Shown: positions 52,186-61,355 of the stretch, in pieces
Numbering within the stretch: the first letter of the stretch is position 1
How the letters are laid out: every line of letters begins with the position of its first letter
NCBI GenBank assembly: GCA_938038735.1
Contig: CALHSW010000029.1
Location: 1 to 64,000, forward strand
Origin: an uncultured Bacteroidia bacterium
Lineage (GTDB): Bacteria; Bacteroidota; Bacteroidia; Bacteroidales; CAJPTX01
Direction of reading: 5' to 3'
DNA length: 64,000 bases
Translations under genes and position numbers: made by a program
The notes under the pieces: generated by a model
Database searches by the model: none
Seen by the model: the letters and a program-made list of their open reading frames with translations, nothing else
Told to the model about the DNA's origin: nothing

Positions 52186-54402
52186 ATGGAGATAGAAGAG
52201 AAGCGTTGGACCCCGGAGAAGCAGGCCCTGATTGATGCGGCGTACGCAGACCTGCTCTCGGCGGCGGTGTATAGCCAGTCGGAAGATGATAGAGCGTTGA
52301 TTGATAAGGCGTTTCGCCTTGCGAATTCGGCGCATTTTGGCGTGGTGCGTAAAAGCGGTGAACCCTACATACTCCATCCGATCGCCGTGGCGAAGTTGGT
52401 GACCAAGGTGCTGCCGGGCGATGCGGAGTCAATAGTCTGCGCACTGCTGCACGACGTGGTGGAGGATACAGACTATACTATAGATGACATTAAACGGGAA
52501 TTCAATCCTAGCATTGCAGTTATTGTCAATGGGTTGACAAAGATTGATAAGTTCGTAGAGAGCAGCGGTACGAAGCAGACGGTGAACTTTCAGAAGCTTA
52601 TCAACACGATAGAGGATGATTTCCGTACAATATTTATAAAGCTGGCGGATAGATTGCATAATATGCAGACCCTCAGCTCGATGAGCGAGGAGAAGCAGAA
52701 GCGCATAGCCAGCGAGACTACCTACTTCTACGCGCCGATAGCGGAGCGGCTTGGGCTATATGACTTCAAGACGCAGCTAGAGGATTTGGCGTTCCGCTAT
52801 CGAAGCCCCAGGGAGTATGCAGAGATAGAGCAGAAGCTGCAGCTGAGCAAGGAGCAGCTGATCAATCGAATAAATAGTTTTGCCCGCCCGATAAGTTCAA
52901 AGCTTGTGCAGAGCGGCATGGAGTTTAGCGTGTCGAGCCGATCAAAGTCGATTTACTCGATATGGAATAAGATGCAGCGCAAAGGGGTGACTTTTGAGGA
53001 GATATATGATTTGCTGGCGATGCGCATCGTGTTCACCCCCAAGGAGGGGATACCCGAAAAGACGCAGTGTTGGTTCATCTATTCAGTCATCACGGATATA
53101 TACCCCGTGCTGCGCGACAGGACGCGCGATTGGGTGTCAACGCCGAAGGTGAATGGCTACGAGGCGTTGCAGTGCACGTTGCTGAGTAAGTCGGGCAATT
53201 GGATAGAGGTGCAGATTCGTACGGATCGGATGAACGCAATAGCCGAGAATGGGCTGGCGGCGCATTGGAAATACAAAGGGGATAATTTTGCGGATAGCTA
53301 CGCAAAGCTTTTTGAGTCGCTGCGTTCGCAGGTGACGCAGGTGCAATCGGCGCCATATAAAAATGCGACGGATTTCGTGACGAATATCCAAGCGGCGCTG
53401 TTGGTGCAACAGATACGTGTGTTTGATGGGGCGGGAAAGGAGTATAACATATCCCGTCAATCCACAGTGCTTGATTTCGCTTACATGCAGTCTGTGCAGA
53501 TAGGGAATAGGGCGATAGGTGCGCGGGTGGATGGTAAGTTCCAGCAGCTGAATAGTAGGTTGCGGGGAGGTGAAACAGTAGAAATACTCACGACGCGCTC
53601 GCAGATGCCCTCGCCGAAGTGGCTAGATTTTGTGCAGACATCGTTGGCGAAGAACAATATAAATCAGAGCATTCAGGATCAGCGGCGTGCGTTGGTAGAG
53701 ACGGGGCGGCGGCGGGTGATGGAGGTTTGTAGCCAGGTGCCAGGGGAGGTTGACGAGGTAAAGCTTGATGAAGTGCTTCCGAAGTTTGGGGTTATAGGGC
53801 TGGAGGAGCTGTACGTAGGGGTGGCGCTGGGCGATATAAATCTGCGTATACTGAGGCGGAGTCTGCGGGTTGACAGGTTAAGAATGGTGATGCAGAAGGG
53901 AATTGCCTCGTGTTTGCGGCAGGGCAGATCGACAAGGCGGGGTGCGGCAGAGGCGGAGGACGAGTCGGGTGTGCGCTACGAGGTGCTACAGTCGCCCTGT
54001 TGCAATGCGTTGCCTGGGGATGAAGTGGTGGTGTTCAAGCGTAATGAGCAGACGGTGGAAGCGCATCGCACGTTGTGCAACGAGGCGGTGAGGCTCTCGG
54101 CGCAGCAAGGGGATAAGTTGGTGAAAGTAAAGTGGCTTCCATCAAAGGAGCAGCGCTACACGGCGCAGTTTTACTTAGAGGGGCGCGATGGGCAAGGGCT
54201 GCTTGAAAATCTTTTTAAGAGCATAGCCACGAATATAGCAGTGGATGTGCACAAGGTGGACATGCAGAGCGATGGGTTTAGTTTTCATGGTGTTATCTCA
54301 GTGCATGTGAGGGATTTGGCGGAGCTTGGGGTGGTAATGCAGGCGGCAAATAAAGTTCCTGGGGTGTTGAAGGTAACCCGGGTGTTGAGTAGCCCAAAGT
54401 AG
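52186..54402 (+). CDS. Bifunctional (p)ppGpp synthetase/hydrolase
   Basis: A 738-residue Rel protein. The HD hydrolase domain is intact (SGEPYILHPIAVAKLV, LLHDVVEDTDY, KLADRLHNMQTL), and the synthetase follows (YDLLAMRIVF; VNGYEALQCTL; VEVQIRT-like IEVQIRTDRMNAIAENGLAAHWKYK, split here). A TGS-like domain (about 405-465) and a C-terminal ACT domain (FYLEGRDGQGLLENLFKSIA, about 664) complete the regulatory half. It makes and breaks the stringent-response alarmone and is the only long Rel in the window. Confidence 0.94.
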   Translation: MEIEEKRWTPEKQALIDAAYADLLSAAVYSQSEDDRALIDKAFRLANSAHFGVVRKSGEPYILHPIAVAKLVTKVLPGDAESIVCALLHDVVEDTDYTIDDIKREFNPSIAVIVNGLTKIDKFVESSGTKQTVNFQKLINTIEDDFRTIFIKLADRLHNMQTLSSMSEEKQKRIASETTYFYAPIAERLGLYDFKTQLEDLAFRYRSPREYAEIEQKLQLSKEQLINRINSFARPISSKLVQSGMEFSVSSRSKSIYSIWNKMQRKGVTFEEIYDLLAMRIVFTPKEGIPEKTQCWFIYSVITDIYPVLRDRTRDWVSTPKVNGYEALQCTLLSKSGNWIEVQIRTDRMNAIAENGLAAHWKYKGDNFADSYAKLFESLRSQVTQVQSAPYKNATDFVTNIQAALLVQQIRVFDGAGKEYNISRQSTVLDFAYMQSVQIGNRAIGARVDGKFQQLNSRLRGGETVEILTTRSQMPSPKWLDFVQTSLAKNNINQSIQDQRRALVETGRRRVMEVCSQVPGEVDEVKLDEVLPKFGVIGLEELYVGVALGDINLRILRRSLRVDRLRMVMQKGIASCLRQGRSTRRGAAEAEDESGVRYEVLQSPCCNALPGDEVVVFKRNEQTVEAHRTLCNEAVRLSAQQGDKLVKVKWLPSKEQRYTAQFYLEGRDGQGLLENLFKSIATNIAVDVHKVDMQSDGFSFHGVISVHVRDLAELGVVMQAANKVPGVLKVTRVLSSPK

Positions 54403-54579
54403 AGGAAGAGTACGGGCTACGGTGAGTAGCTAGTTTTTGGAGTGGAGAGTTGTCCGTGCAGAGATTGCTATGAGCGGTTGCCTGCACTATGGAGGGGAGA
54501 ATCGCCATGTATGACAAAATCCTCACGGAGACTTTGCAAGGGGAGCGTGACGATTGGCTTGTGAGTGGAAAGATTTTTT

Positions 54580-54587
54580 TATCTTTG
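54580..54587 (+). promoter_or_regulatory. -7 box of tmRNA
   Basis: TATCTTTG, full consensus, 51 bases before the mature tmRNA 5' end. Confidence 0.6.
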
Positions 54588-54638
54588 CGTCTAGAAAAGA
54601 GGGAGTGGAATCAGAGGGGAAGGGGTCTTTGACATAGA

Positions 54639-55043
54639 GGGGCTGACTTAGGTTTTGACAGCAAGTAGAATGGGTGGGTAAGCATGCCGAGTGACTGCGT
54701 TGTACTCGTAAAACAGGATGCAGAGAACCAATAAGTGGCAATGATTACAATTTTGCTCTCGCTGCTTAGTAATTGCTCAGCAATACTATCTTAATCGCTC
54801 CGCGGAAGGTGGGGCGACGAGATGTCTCTCGGGGCGTACGGTTCTGTTTCGCTCCGAAACGAGGCACCATACCGACAGAACTAGCTGCGCGTAGCGTCTC
54901 GGATGCGCAGCGAAACTAAGAGACCACGGATACGGTTTTGGGTGCCCTGCGCCAGCCATATCCCGGCAATTAAGCCAGGGCTAAGCATGTAGAAAGCTTG
55001 CTGGTTCCTTGTTTGGACGCGGGTTCGACTCCCGCCAGCTCCA
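54639..55043 (+). ncRNA. ssrA: tmRNA (transfer-messenger RNA)
   Basis: The 5' end GGGGCTGA pairs with the 3' CAGCTCC to form the tRNA-like acceptor stem, and the T arm is GCGGGTTCGACTCCCGC. Between them lies the tag-coding frame at 54737-54769: GGC AAT GAT TAC AAT TTT GCT CTC GCT GCT TAG, giving GNDYNFALAA. That ends in the ALAA degradation signal. tmRNA with SmpB rescues stalled ribosomes. CCA is not encoded. The length of about 405 bases is normal for one-piece tmRNA. Downstream, a short GATGGG/CCCCATC hairpin precedes the DPP-IV gene. Confidence 0.96.
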
Positions 55044-55168
55044 CAAAAGTGCGCTTCGTGACGGATGGGCATACCCCATCGTGAGAGCGTAGGAGTAAGG
55101 CACTCCGTGCCGATGGCCGATGCGCAGAAGTGGGTAGGGATTCAACCTCTCTTTTTGAAGATAGAGCG

Positions 55169-57370
55169 ATGCGTATGGTAAAGAACATAATGAGTCTGCT
55201 GGCGATGGCGGCAGTGGTGCTGGTGGCAACGGTGCAGAGGGGGCGTGGAGAGGAGCTAGGGATGGAGGATGTACTGCTGAACGATAAGTTGCTCTCCGTG
55301 GTGCGGAGCGAGGGCGGAAAGCCGTTCCCGCTAGATGGGGGGTACTATACTCGCATGGAGGCTGCGGGGATAGTGGTGGTAGATTATGAGACTGGAGCGG
55401 TGGTTGACACGCTGTGTCCATTCTCCGAGCTTAGGGGCGCGCTGGCGGAGAAACGTCCCTCAATGTATAGGGTTTCTCCCGATGGAAAATGGCTTCTCTT
55501 GGGATTCGATGCGAAACCCATCTATAGGCGTAGCGTTGAGTACAGCTATACGCTCTACAATCGGGAAAGAAAAGAGTTTTTCCCCATAGGGAGTGGGGAG
55601 GCGCGCGATGCAATGTTTTCGCCCGATGCGAAGCAGGTAGCCTACGTGGAGCAAAACAACCTTTACGTGGTTTCGCTAGGTAAAGCGGGGGCGGGTGTGC
55701 CGACCGCTGTGACGACTGATGGGTTGCGCAATTCCATAATCAATGGGCACACAGACTGGGTATATGAGGAGGAGTTCGCCTTTACGCGTGCTTTCGAATG
55801 GGCGCCAGATGGGGCGCACATAGCGTTTCTGCGCTTTGATGAACGTGCTGTGAAAGAGTACGTGATGCCGGTGTATGGGGAGGGACCATACCCCACGATG
55901 TATAGCTACAAGTACCCCAAGGTGGGGGAGAAAAATAGCGTGGTGACGCTGCACATCTACGATGTTAGGAGCGGGAAAACGCTGCGCGCCGATGTGGGGG
56001 AGGAGACGGATCAGTACATAGCCCGCCTGCAATGGATTTCTAAGGAACGGCTGCTGGCCCTCCGGCTTAATCGGGAGCAGAACTGTATGGATTTGCTGCT
56101 GGTGGAGGCTAAGAGCGGGCAGAGCCGTGTGGCGTTTCGTGAGCGAAACAACCGCTATGTGGAAGAGTCAGAGGATGCCACGGTGTGCGTGCTGCCTGGG
56201 GGTAAGCAATACGTGATTACGAGCGAGCGAGATGGATATCGCCACCTCTACCTGCAGAGCTTTAGCGATAGTACTAGTGCCAAGAAGCTGACGAAGGGCG
56301 AGGATGAGGTGCGGCAGGTATATGGCTACGATGCGGCGAGAAATCGCATGGTTTATCAGCGCTACGCGGGGCCGCTGCGTACGGAGGTGTGTGCAGTTGG
56401 TGTGAAAGGCGGCAGAGAGGTGGTTCTCTCGAAGGAACGAGGAATGAATAGCGCGAGGTTTAGCGCAGACTATTCGCATTACGAGCTGAGCAATAGCACG
56501 TTGCAAAGTCCACCGAGGGTTTCAATACACAATGCCAATGGGAAAGAGTTGCGTTTGGTGGCGGATAACCACGAGGTGCGGATTGAGGCGGAGCGGCTGG
56601 GGCTGCCGCGCAAAGAGTTCTTTTCGTTCGTTACGCCGGAGGGGGTTCAGCTGAATGGGTATATGATTAAGCCTATGGATTTTGATGCCAAGCGCCGTTA
56701 TCCAGTGCTTTTTGATCAGTACTCCGGTCCTAATTCCCAGCGGGTGCTGGACGAGTGGACCGTGGGGTGGAACGATTACATCGCTGCGCGGGGGTGTATA
56801 GTGGTGTGCGTGGATGGGCGTGGCACAGGGGGGCGGGGCGAAGAGTTTAGGAAGCAGACGTACGGGAAGCTAGGAGACCTGGAGAGTGCGGACCAGATTT
56901 CGGCGGCGCGTTACGTGGCATCTTTGCCGTATGTAGATGCTTCTAAGATTGGGATTTGGGGTTGGAGCTACGGGGGGTACATGTCATCGCTTTCGCTGTT
57001 CCGGGGGCAAGGGGTGTTCAAGATGGCGATAGCCGTGGCGCCCGTGACGAATTGGCGGTACTACAACACAATATACACAGAACGCTACATGGGGCAGCTG
57101 TCGACCAATGCGGCGGGATACGATGCGTACTGCCCGATAGGGTTTGCGCATTTGCTGCGGGGGGCGTTGCTAATCGTTCATGGCACAGGAGATGACAACG
57201 TTCATTATCAGAATAGTATGCAGCTGGCAAATGCGCTTATCGCAGCTGGGCGTGATTTTGATATGATAACCTACCCCGATAGGAATCATTCAATAAATAC
57301 GGAGGGGGCGAGGATGCATTTATATAGGCACTTAACGCAGTACGTGGAGAGGCATCTGTTTGGGGAGTAG
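55169..57370 (+). CDS. Dipeptidyl peptidase IV
   Basis: About 733 residues from the ATG at 55169 (a longer in-frame start at 55130 lies before the signal peptide NIMSLLAMAAVVLVATVQ). An N-terminal beta-propeller precedes an S9 alpha/beta-hydrolase domain with catalytic S600 (GWSYGGY), D675 (GTGDDNVHYQ) and H707 (DRNHSI), and the substrate-binding glutamates in DWVYEEEF. The triad is offset by seven from that of P. gingivalis DPP-IV as I recall it. It releases X-Pro dipeptides from peptides, part of peptide-based nutrition. Confidence 0.95.
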   Translation: MRMVKNIMSLLAMAAVVLVATVQRGRGEELGMEDVLLNDKLLSVVRSEGGKPFPLDGGYYTRMEAAGIVVVDYETGAVVDTLCPFSELRGALAEKRPSMYRVSPDGKWLLLGFDAKPIYRRSVEYSYTLYNRERKEFFPIGSGEARDAMFSPDAKQVAYVEQNNLYVVSLGKAGAGVPTAVTTDGLRNSIINGHTDWVYEEEFAFTRAFEWAPDGAHIAFLRFDERAVKEYVMPVYGEGPYPTMYSYKYPKVGEKNSVVTLHIYDVRSGKTLRADVGEETDQYIARLQWISKERLLALRLNREQNCMDLLLVEAKSGQSRVAFRERNNRYVEESEDATVCVLPGGKQYVITSERDGYRHLYLQSFSDSTSAKKLTKGEDEVRQVYGYDAARNRMVYQRYAGPLRTEVCAVGVKGGREVVLSKERGMNSARFSADYSHYELSNSTLQSPPRVSIHNANGKELRLVADNHEVRIEAERLGLPRKEFFSFVTPEGVQLNGYMIKPMDFDAKRRYPVLFDQYSGPNSQRVLDEWTVGWNDYIAARGCIVVCVDGRGTGGRGEEFRKQTYGKLGDLESADQISAARYVASLPYVDASKIGIWGWSYGGYMSSLSLFRGQGVFKMAIAVAPVTNWRYYNTIYTERYMGQLSTNAAGYDAYCPIGFAHLLRGALLIVHGTGDDNVHYQNSMQLANALIAAGRDFDMITYPDRNHSINTEGARMHLYRHLTQYVERHLFGE

Positions 57371-57443
57371 GGAAGGTAACTAAAATGGCTGCGTTTCGTA
57401 AGAGAATGGAGGGTATGAGTGCTGTAAAAAGGAAGAGAATGCT

Positions 57444-58280
57444 ATGAAACGGAGAGTTATGGTGTTGTTGGTGTGCGCTGCGGCGGTACTGGGGGGCGTG
57501 GCGGTGACAAGTTGCGATAAAGTGGGAGAGGTTCTCTCAAACTTGGGGCTTTCAGATGATGACATTGTGAAAGGGCTGCGAACGGCGTTGGACTCGTCGG
57601 CCAATACGTCGGCAATGAACGCATCGAAAGTGAATGGCTTTTTGATGAATGAGTTGATAAAGATTGCAGCACCGCCCGAGGTGGTTCAGTTGAAAGAGGC
57701 GTTGGATGGAGTCGCGGCAAACTCAGCGGCTGATGGTGCTTTTTATCTACTTACTGGGCAGGATGCCAGTTCTTTTTTGGGAGATAAAATGGGAGATTTG
57801 GTGAAGAGCATAAATCGTGCAGCCGAAGAAGGGTCAAAAAAAGCATATCCTATTTTTCAAAAGGCGATTACGGACATGACGATTACGGATGGGTTGAGGA
57901 TACTGCAGGGGGGAGAGACATCGGCGACGGATTATCTTAAGGAAAAAACGTACAGGGCGTTGGTGGAGGCGTTCACAGAGCCTGTGAGAAAGGTAGTGGA
58001 TAATGGAGAAGTATCTAGCCTGTGGAAACCGGTGGCGAAGGAGTATAACCGCATAGGTCCGCTTGTAAGCGGGAGGTCTCTTAAGGGGTATACGTTCGTA
58101 GGACCAGAGAGTGTCAACCCGGACTTGTCAGAGTACATTACAGAGCAGGCAATGGCAGGTCTGTTTAAGCTTGTTGCACAGGAAGAGGCGGCGATACGGA
58201 AAAATCCGAAGAAGTACGCATCAGATATAATTCAAAAGGTGTTCGGGTCGCCCGAGGCGAAAACGGCGTTGAATAAATAG
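57444..58280 (+). CDS. DUF4197 lipoprotein
   Basis: A 278-residue protein with a lipobox (VLGGVAVTSCD), so probably anchored to a membrane. The rest is alpha-helical and matches the layout of DUF4197 proteins (DDIVKGLRTALDSSANTSAM, about 40; VNPDLSEYITEQAMAGLFKLVAQEE near the end). Function of the family is unknown. No other gene is coupled to it. Confidence 0.83.
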   Translation: MKRRVMVLLVCAAAVLGGVAVTSCDKVGEVLSNLGLSDDDIVKGLRTALDSSANTSAMNASKVNGFLMNELIKIAAPPEVVQLKEALDGVAANSAADGAFYLLTGQDASSFLGDKMGDLVKSINRAAEEGSKKAYPIFQKAITDMTITDGLRILQGGETSATDYLKEKTYRALVEAFTEPVRKVVDNGEVSSLWKPVAKEYNRIGPLVSGRSLKGYTFVGPESVNPDLSEYITEQAMAGLFKLVAQEEAAIRKNPKKYASDIIQKVFGSPEAKTALNK

Positions 58281-58340
58281 GCACAGAAAAGCTAGCAGTT
58301 ACTTGTTGGAATTGATACTGAAAGAAGAGGACTAGGAGCG

Positions 58341-59546
58341 ATGAATGAGATAAATAGAGTTGGGGAAAGCACGTATTGGATTGGAGTAGAGGATAGGAAG
58401 TCGGCGTTGTTTGAGAGGCTATGGCCTATGCCTATGGGCGTGGCGTACAACAGCTATTTAATTCTGGGGTCGGAGAAAACGGCATTGGTGGATGCAGTAC
58501 CCGATGGTGCCGAGGGGCGTTTCCTTGATCGCATTGCGCATCTGTTGAATGGGAGGCAATTGGATTATTTGGTGATAAACCACATGGAGCCGGACCATTC
58601 GGGGAGTATTCCGGGCGTTCTTGAACGTTTCCCAGGCGTGACGCTACTGGGCAACAAACAAACAAAGCGTATAATGGAGGGATACCAGCTGAGCCTTGAT
58701 CATTTTCAGATGGTCAGTGATGGGGAGGAGGTTTCGTTGGGGAATATTACTTTGCGTTTTGTCCTAACCCCTTGGGTGCATTGGCCCGAGACCATGATGA
58801 CGTACCTGGTAGAGGAGGGGATACTCTTTTCTGGCGATGCGTTTGGGGCGTTTGGGGCGCATGATGGGGCATTGTTTGATGATGAGTATAACTTTGAGAA
58901 GGTGCAGGGGGAGATGCGCCGATACTACAGCAACATCGTGGGGAAGTACGGGAAGTTTGTGCAGCGTGCGATGAAGAAGCTGTCGGGGGTTGCGGTAAAG
59001 ATGATATGCTCGACGCATGGGCCGATATGGCGGAGCCACGTTGATTGGGTGCTTAAGAAATATGACATGTACAGCCGGCAGGAGGGCGAGCCAGGGGTGG
59101 TGATGGCGGTGGCCTCGATGTACGGCAGTACGATGCAGCTGGGAGAATACATAGCTCGCCGGTTGGCGGTGGAGGGAGTGAAGCGCATTGCGCTGCATGA
59201 CGTTAGCACATCGCATATGTCGTACATAGTGAACGATGTGTGGAAGTATAATGGGCTGGTGCTTGGTTCGGTAACCTATAATATGGGATTGTTTCCCCTG
59301 ATGCAGGCTCTATGCGATGAACTTTTGGGGCTCGGCGTGCAGAATAAGGAGTTGGCACTGTTCGGCTCGGGAAGCTGGGGGGGCGGTTCGCTTGCGCTGC
59401 TGGAGCGTTTCGCAGAGAAGGCGCAGATGAAGCCAGTGGTGGAGTCGGTGGAGATGATAGGGCGGCCATCGGCAGAAGTGTACCGGAAGTGCGATGAGTT
59501 GGCAGCTGGTCTGGCGGAGAGGGTGTTGGCGCAGCGAGAGAACTAG
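58341..59546 (+). CDS. Flavodiiron protein (A-type flavoprotein)
   Basis: A 401-residue protein with an N-terminal beta-lactamase-like diiron domain (VINHMEPDHSGS, about 77, carrying the H-x-E-x-D ligands; later WVHWPETMMTY and STHGPIWR) and a C-terminal flavodoxin domain binding FMN (VASMYGSTMQLGEYIA, about 256). Family members reduce oxygen or nitric oxide, so this is an oxygen or nitrosative-stress defence in an anaerobe. Separate electron donor not visible. Confidence 0.92.
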   Translation: MNEINRVGESTYWIGVEDRKSALFERLWPMPMGVAYNSYLILGSEKTALVDAVPDGAEGRFLDRIAHLLNGRQLDYLVINHMEPDHSGSIPGVLERFPGVTLLGNKQTKRIMEGYQLSLDHFQMVSDGEEVSLGNITLRFVLTPWVHWPETMMTYLVEEGILFSGDAFGAFGAHDGALFDDEYNFEKVQGEMRRYYSNIVGKYGKFVQRAMKKLSGVAVKMICSTHGPIWRSHVDWVLKKYDMYSRQEGEPGVVMAVASMYGSTMQLGEYIARRLAVEGVKRIALHDVSTSHMSYIVNDVWKYNGLVLGSVTYNMGLFPLMQALCDELLGLGVQNKELALFGSGSWGGGSLALLERFAEKAQMKPVVESVEMIGRPSAEVYRKCDELAAGLAERVLAQREN

Positions 59547-59552
59547 AGGGGT

Positions 59553-60125
59553 ATGCGAGCCGATACTCTACTTGGTCGTTTCCAAAGGAGTGCCTTATTG
59601 CTGTCGTTGCTGGTGGTAGGTTCTTTCGTGTCGCATGCGCAGCAGCAGTCGCCGCCCACGCCAATGGAGCGATTGGAGAAGGCGCAAGCCCGTGTGGATG
59701 AGGGGAATAGACGGATTCAGGATGCGCTGCAGATGATTTCCGAAGGGGAGGCGATGTATAAGAGTGGAAAGGCTGAGGTGAAAAACTACGAGAAGCAGCT
59801 CAAACAGAGGGAGAAAGCCCACATGCGTGAGGCGAAGGAGTTGTTGCGTCGCGCAGAAACCGATGACAAGGAGGAGCGAGCAGTAGTGCGTGAGGAGATG
59901 AAGGGGGTGAAGGAGAGCTTTCGACGCGATACGCGGGAGATAAGGGGTAGCCTGAAGGGGGCAATGAAAGAGCAACGCAACGGCGAGAAGCTGATGGAGC
60001 GCGGGAAGAAGAAGTTGAAGAAAGCGAAGGGGTTCCTTTCCTCTGCGCAGGCGAAGCTTAAAGAGACGGAGAAGCAGAATAGGGAGCGAGAGGAGAAAAT
60101 GCTGTCGGTAGAAGGGCGGCGTTAG
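59553..60125 (+). CDS. Exported lysine/glutamate-rich coiled-coil protein
   Basis: A 190-residue protein with a signal peptide (LLLSLLVVGSFVSHAQ) and then an almost continuous charged coiled coil (about 35-185; AREAKELLRRAET-type heptads, RGKKKLKKAKGF). I recognise no family. It starts six bases after the flavodiiron gene and ends 33 bases before the sigma-54 regulator, so it may share a transcript with both. Periplasmic or membrane-associated structural role is only a guess. Confidence 0.7.
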   Translation: MRADTLLGRFQRSALLLSLLVVGSFVSHAQQQSPPTPMERLEKAQARVDEGNRRIQDALQMISEGEAMYKSGKAEVKNYEKQLKQREKAHMREAKELLRRAETDDKEERAVVREEMKGVKESFRRDTREIRGSLKGAMKEQRNGEKLMERGKKKLKKAKGFLSSAQAKLKETEKQNREREEKMLSVEGRR

Positions 60126-60158
60126 GGAGCAATCTAAACGGCAAGAGTAGGGTAAGTA

Positions 60159-61340
60159 ATGGCGAAAAAGGCGGAGAAGAAGGCGAAGGTGGCGCGAATA
60201 CTCGTGGTGGATGATGAGCGGGCAATTCGTGATACGCTGAAGGGGATACTGGAAGACGAGGGTTACGATGTGACGGCAGCGGAGGATGGCGCAGAGGCGT
60301 TGGCGCTGTTTGAGAAGTCTCCTTACGATGTTGTGCTCTGCGATATCAAGATGCCGAAGATGGATGGAGTAGAGGTGCTGGAGAAGCTGTTGGAGCTGGG
60401 TGATGTGCCGGTGGTGATGATTTCGGGTCATGGGACGATAGAGACGGCTGTGGATGCGATGCGGCGCGGGGCGTACGATTATATAGAGAAGCCATTGGAC
60501 TTGAATCGGTTGCTGGTGTCGGTTCGCCATGCGTTGGATCGGTCGCATTTGGTACGAGAGACGCGTGTCCTTCGCCAGAAGGTGCATGATTCGTATAGAA
60601 TGATAGGAGAGTCGGCTGCGTTGAACGAAATTCGACGGATGATGGAGCGTGTGGCACCATCACCGGCGAGGGTATTGATAACAGGGGAGAATGGAACGGG
60701 CAAAGAGCTTGTGGCACATGGGATACATGATCTTAGTGCCTGTTCAGGAGGACCCTTCCTAGAGGTGAATTGCGCGGCGATTCCATCAGAGCTTATTGAG
60801 AGCGAACTCTTTGGTCACGAGAAGGGTTCGTTTAGTGGGGCAGACCGACAGCGCATAGGAAAGTTTGAGTTGGCTGATGGCGGTACGCTCTTCCTTGATG
60901 AGATAGGTGATATGAGCCTTAGCGCGCAGTCGAAAGTGCTACGAGCCTTACAGGAAAACAGAATCACCCGTGTTGGAGGGGATAAGGACATTGAGGTGAC
61001 CCCCAGGGTGATAGCGGCAACGAATAAGAATCTTCTTGAGGAGATAAAGAAGGGTACTTTCCGAGAGGATTTGTACCATCGGTTGAGCGTGATACTCATT
61101 CATGTGCCTCCGTTACGTGCGCGAGCTGAGGATATACCGCTGCTGGTAGATTATTTCTTGACGAAATTGGCGGCAGAGCAGGGGATTGCGAAACGTAAGA
61201 TTGCCCCAGAGGCAGTACAACGATTGCAGAGAATGGAATGGAGAGGGAATATTAGAGAGCTTCGGAACGTGGTGGAGCGGTTGACTATTCTCTCCGACGA
61301 TACCATCGACTTGCGGGATGTGGAGCAGTATGCCCTATAA
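60159..61340 (+). CDS. Sigma-54-type response regulator lacking a DNA-binding domain
   Basis: 393 residues: a receiver domain (ILVVDDERAIRDTL; phospho-acceptor D62 in CDIKMPKMDG; K-containing EKPLDLN) and an AAA+ ATPase with Walker A ITGENGTGKE (about 174), GSFSGA (223-228) where GAFTGA is usual, Walker B GGTLFLDEIGDM and R-finger ATNKNL region. The protein stops after LRNVVERLTIL..DVEQYAL, without the C-terminal FIS-type helix-turn-helix. It may activate sigma-54 from solution, or do another job. No histidine kinase is adjacent. Confidence 0.87.
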   Translation: MAKKAEKKAKVARILVVDDERAIRDTLKGILEDEGYDVTAAEDGAEALALFEKSPYDVVLCDIKMPKMDGVEVLEKLLELGDVPVVMISGHGTIETAVDAMRRGAYDYIEKPLDLNRLLVSVRHALDRSHLVRETRVLRQKVHDSYRMIGESAALNEIRRMMERVAPSPARVLITGENGTGKELVAHGIHDLSACSGGPFLEVNCAAIPSELIESELFGHEKGSFSGADRQRIGKFELADGGTLFLDEIGDMSLSAQSKVLRALQENRITRVGGDKDIEVTPRVIAATNKNLLEEIKKGTFREDLYHRLSVILIHVPPLRARAEDIPLLVDYFLTKLAAEQGIAKRKIAPEAVQRLQRMEWRGNIRELRNVVERLTILSDDTIDLRDVEQYAL

Positions 61341-61355
61341 TTCCGAAATGGGGGA

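Noticed and set aside
55061..55110. tmRNA terminator from the GATGGG/CCCCATC and GGCAC/GTGCC hairpins
   Set aside because: The stems are short and no T-run follows either one; not strong enough to annotate.
59595..60587. A 330-codon minus-strand ORF over the coiled-coil gene and response regulator
   Set aside because: Leu/His/Arg-rich antisense of the Glu/Lys-rich coiled coil; it crosses two well-supported genes.
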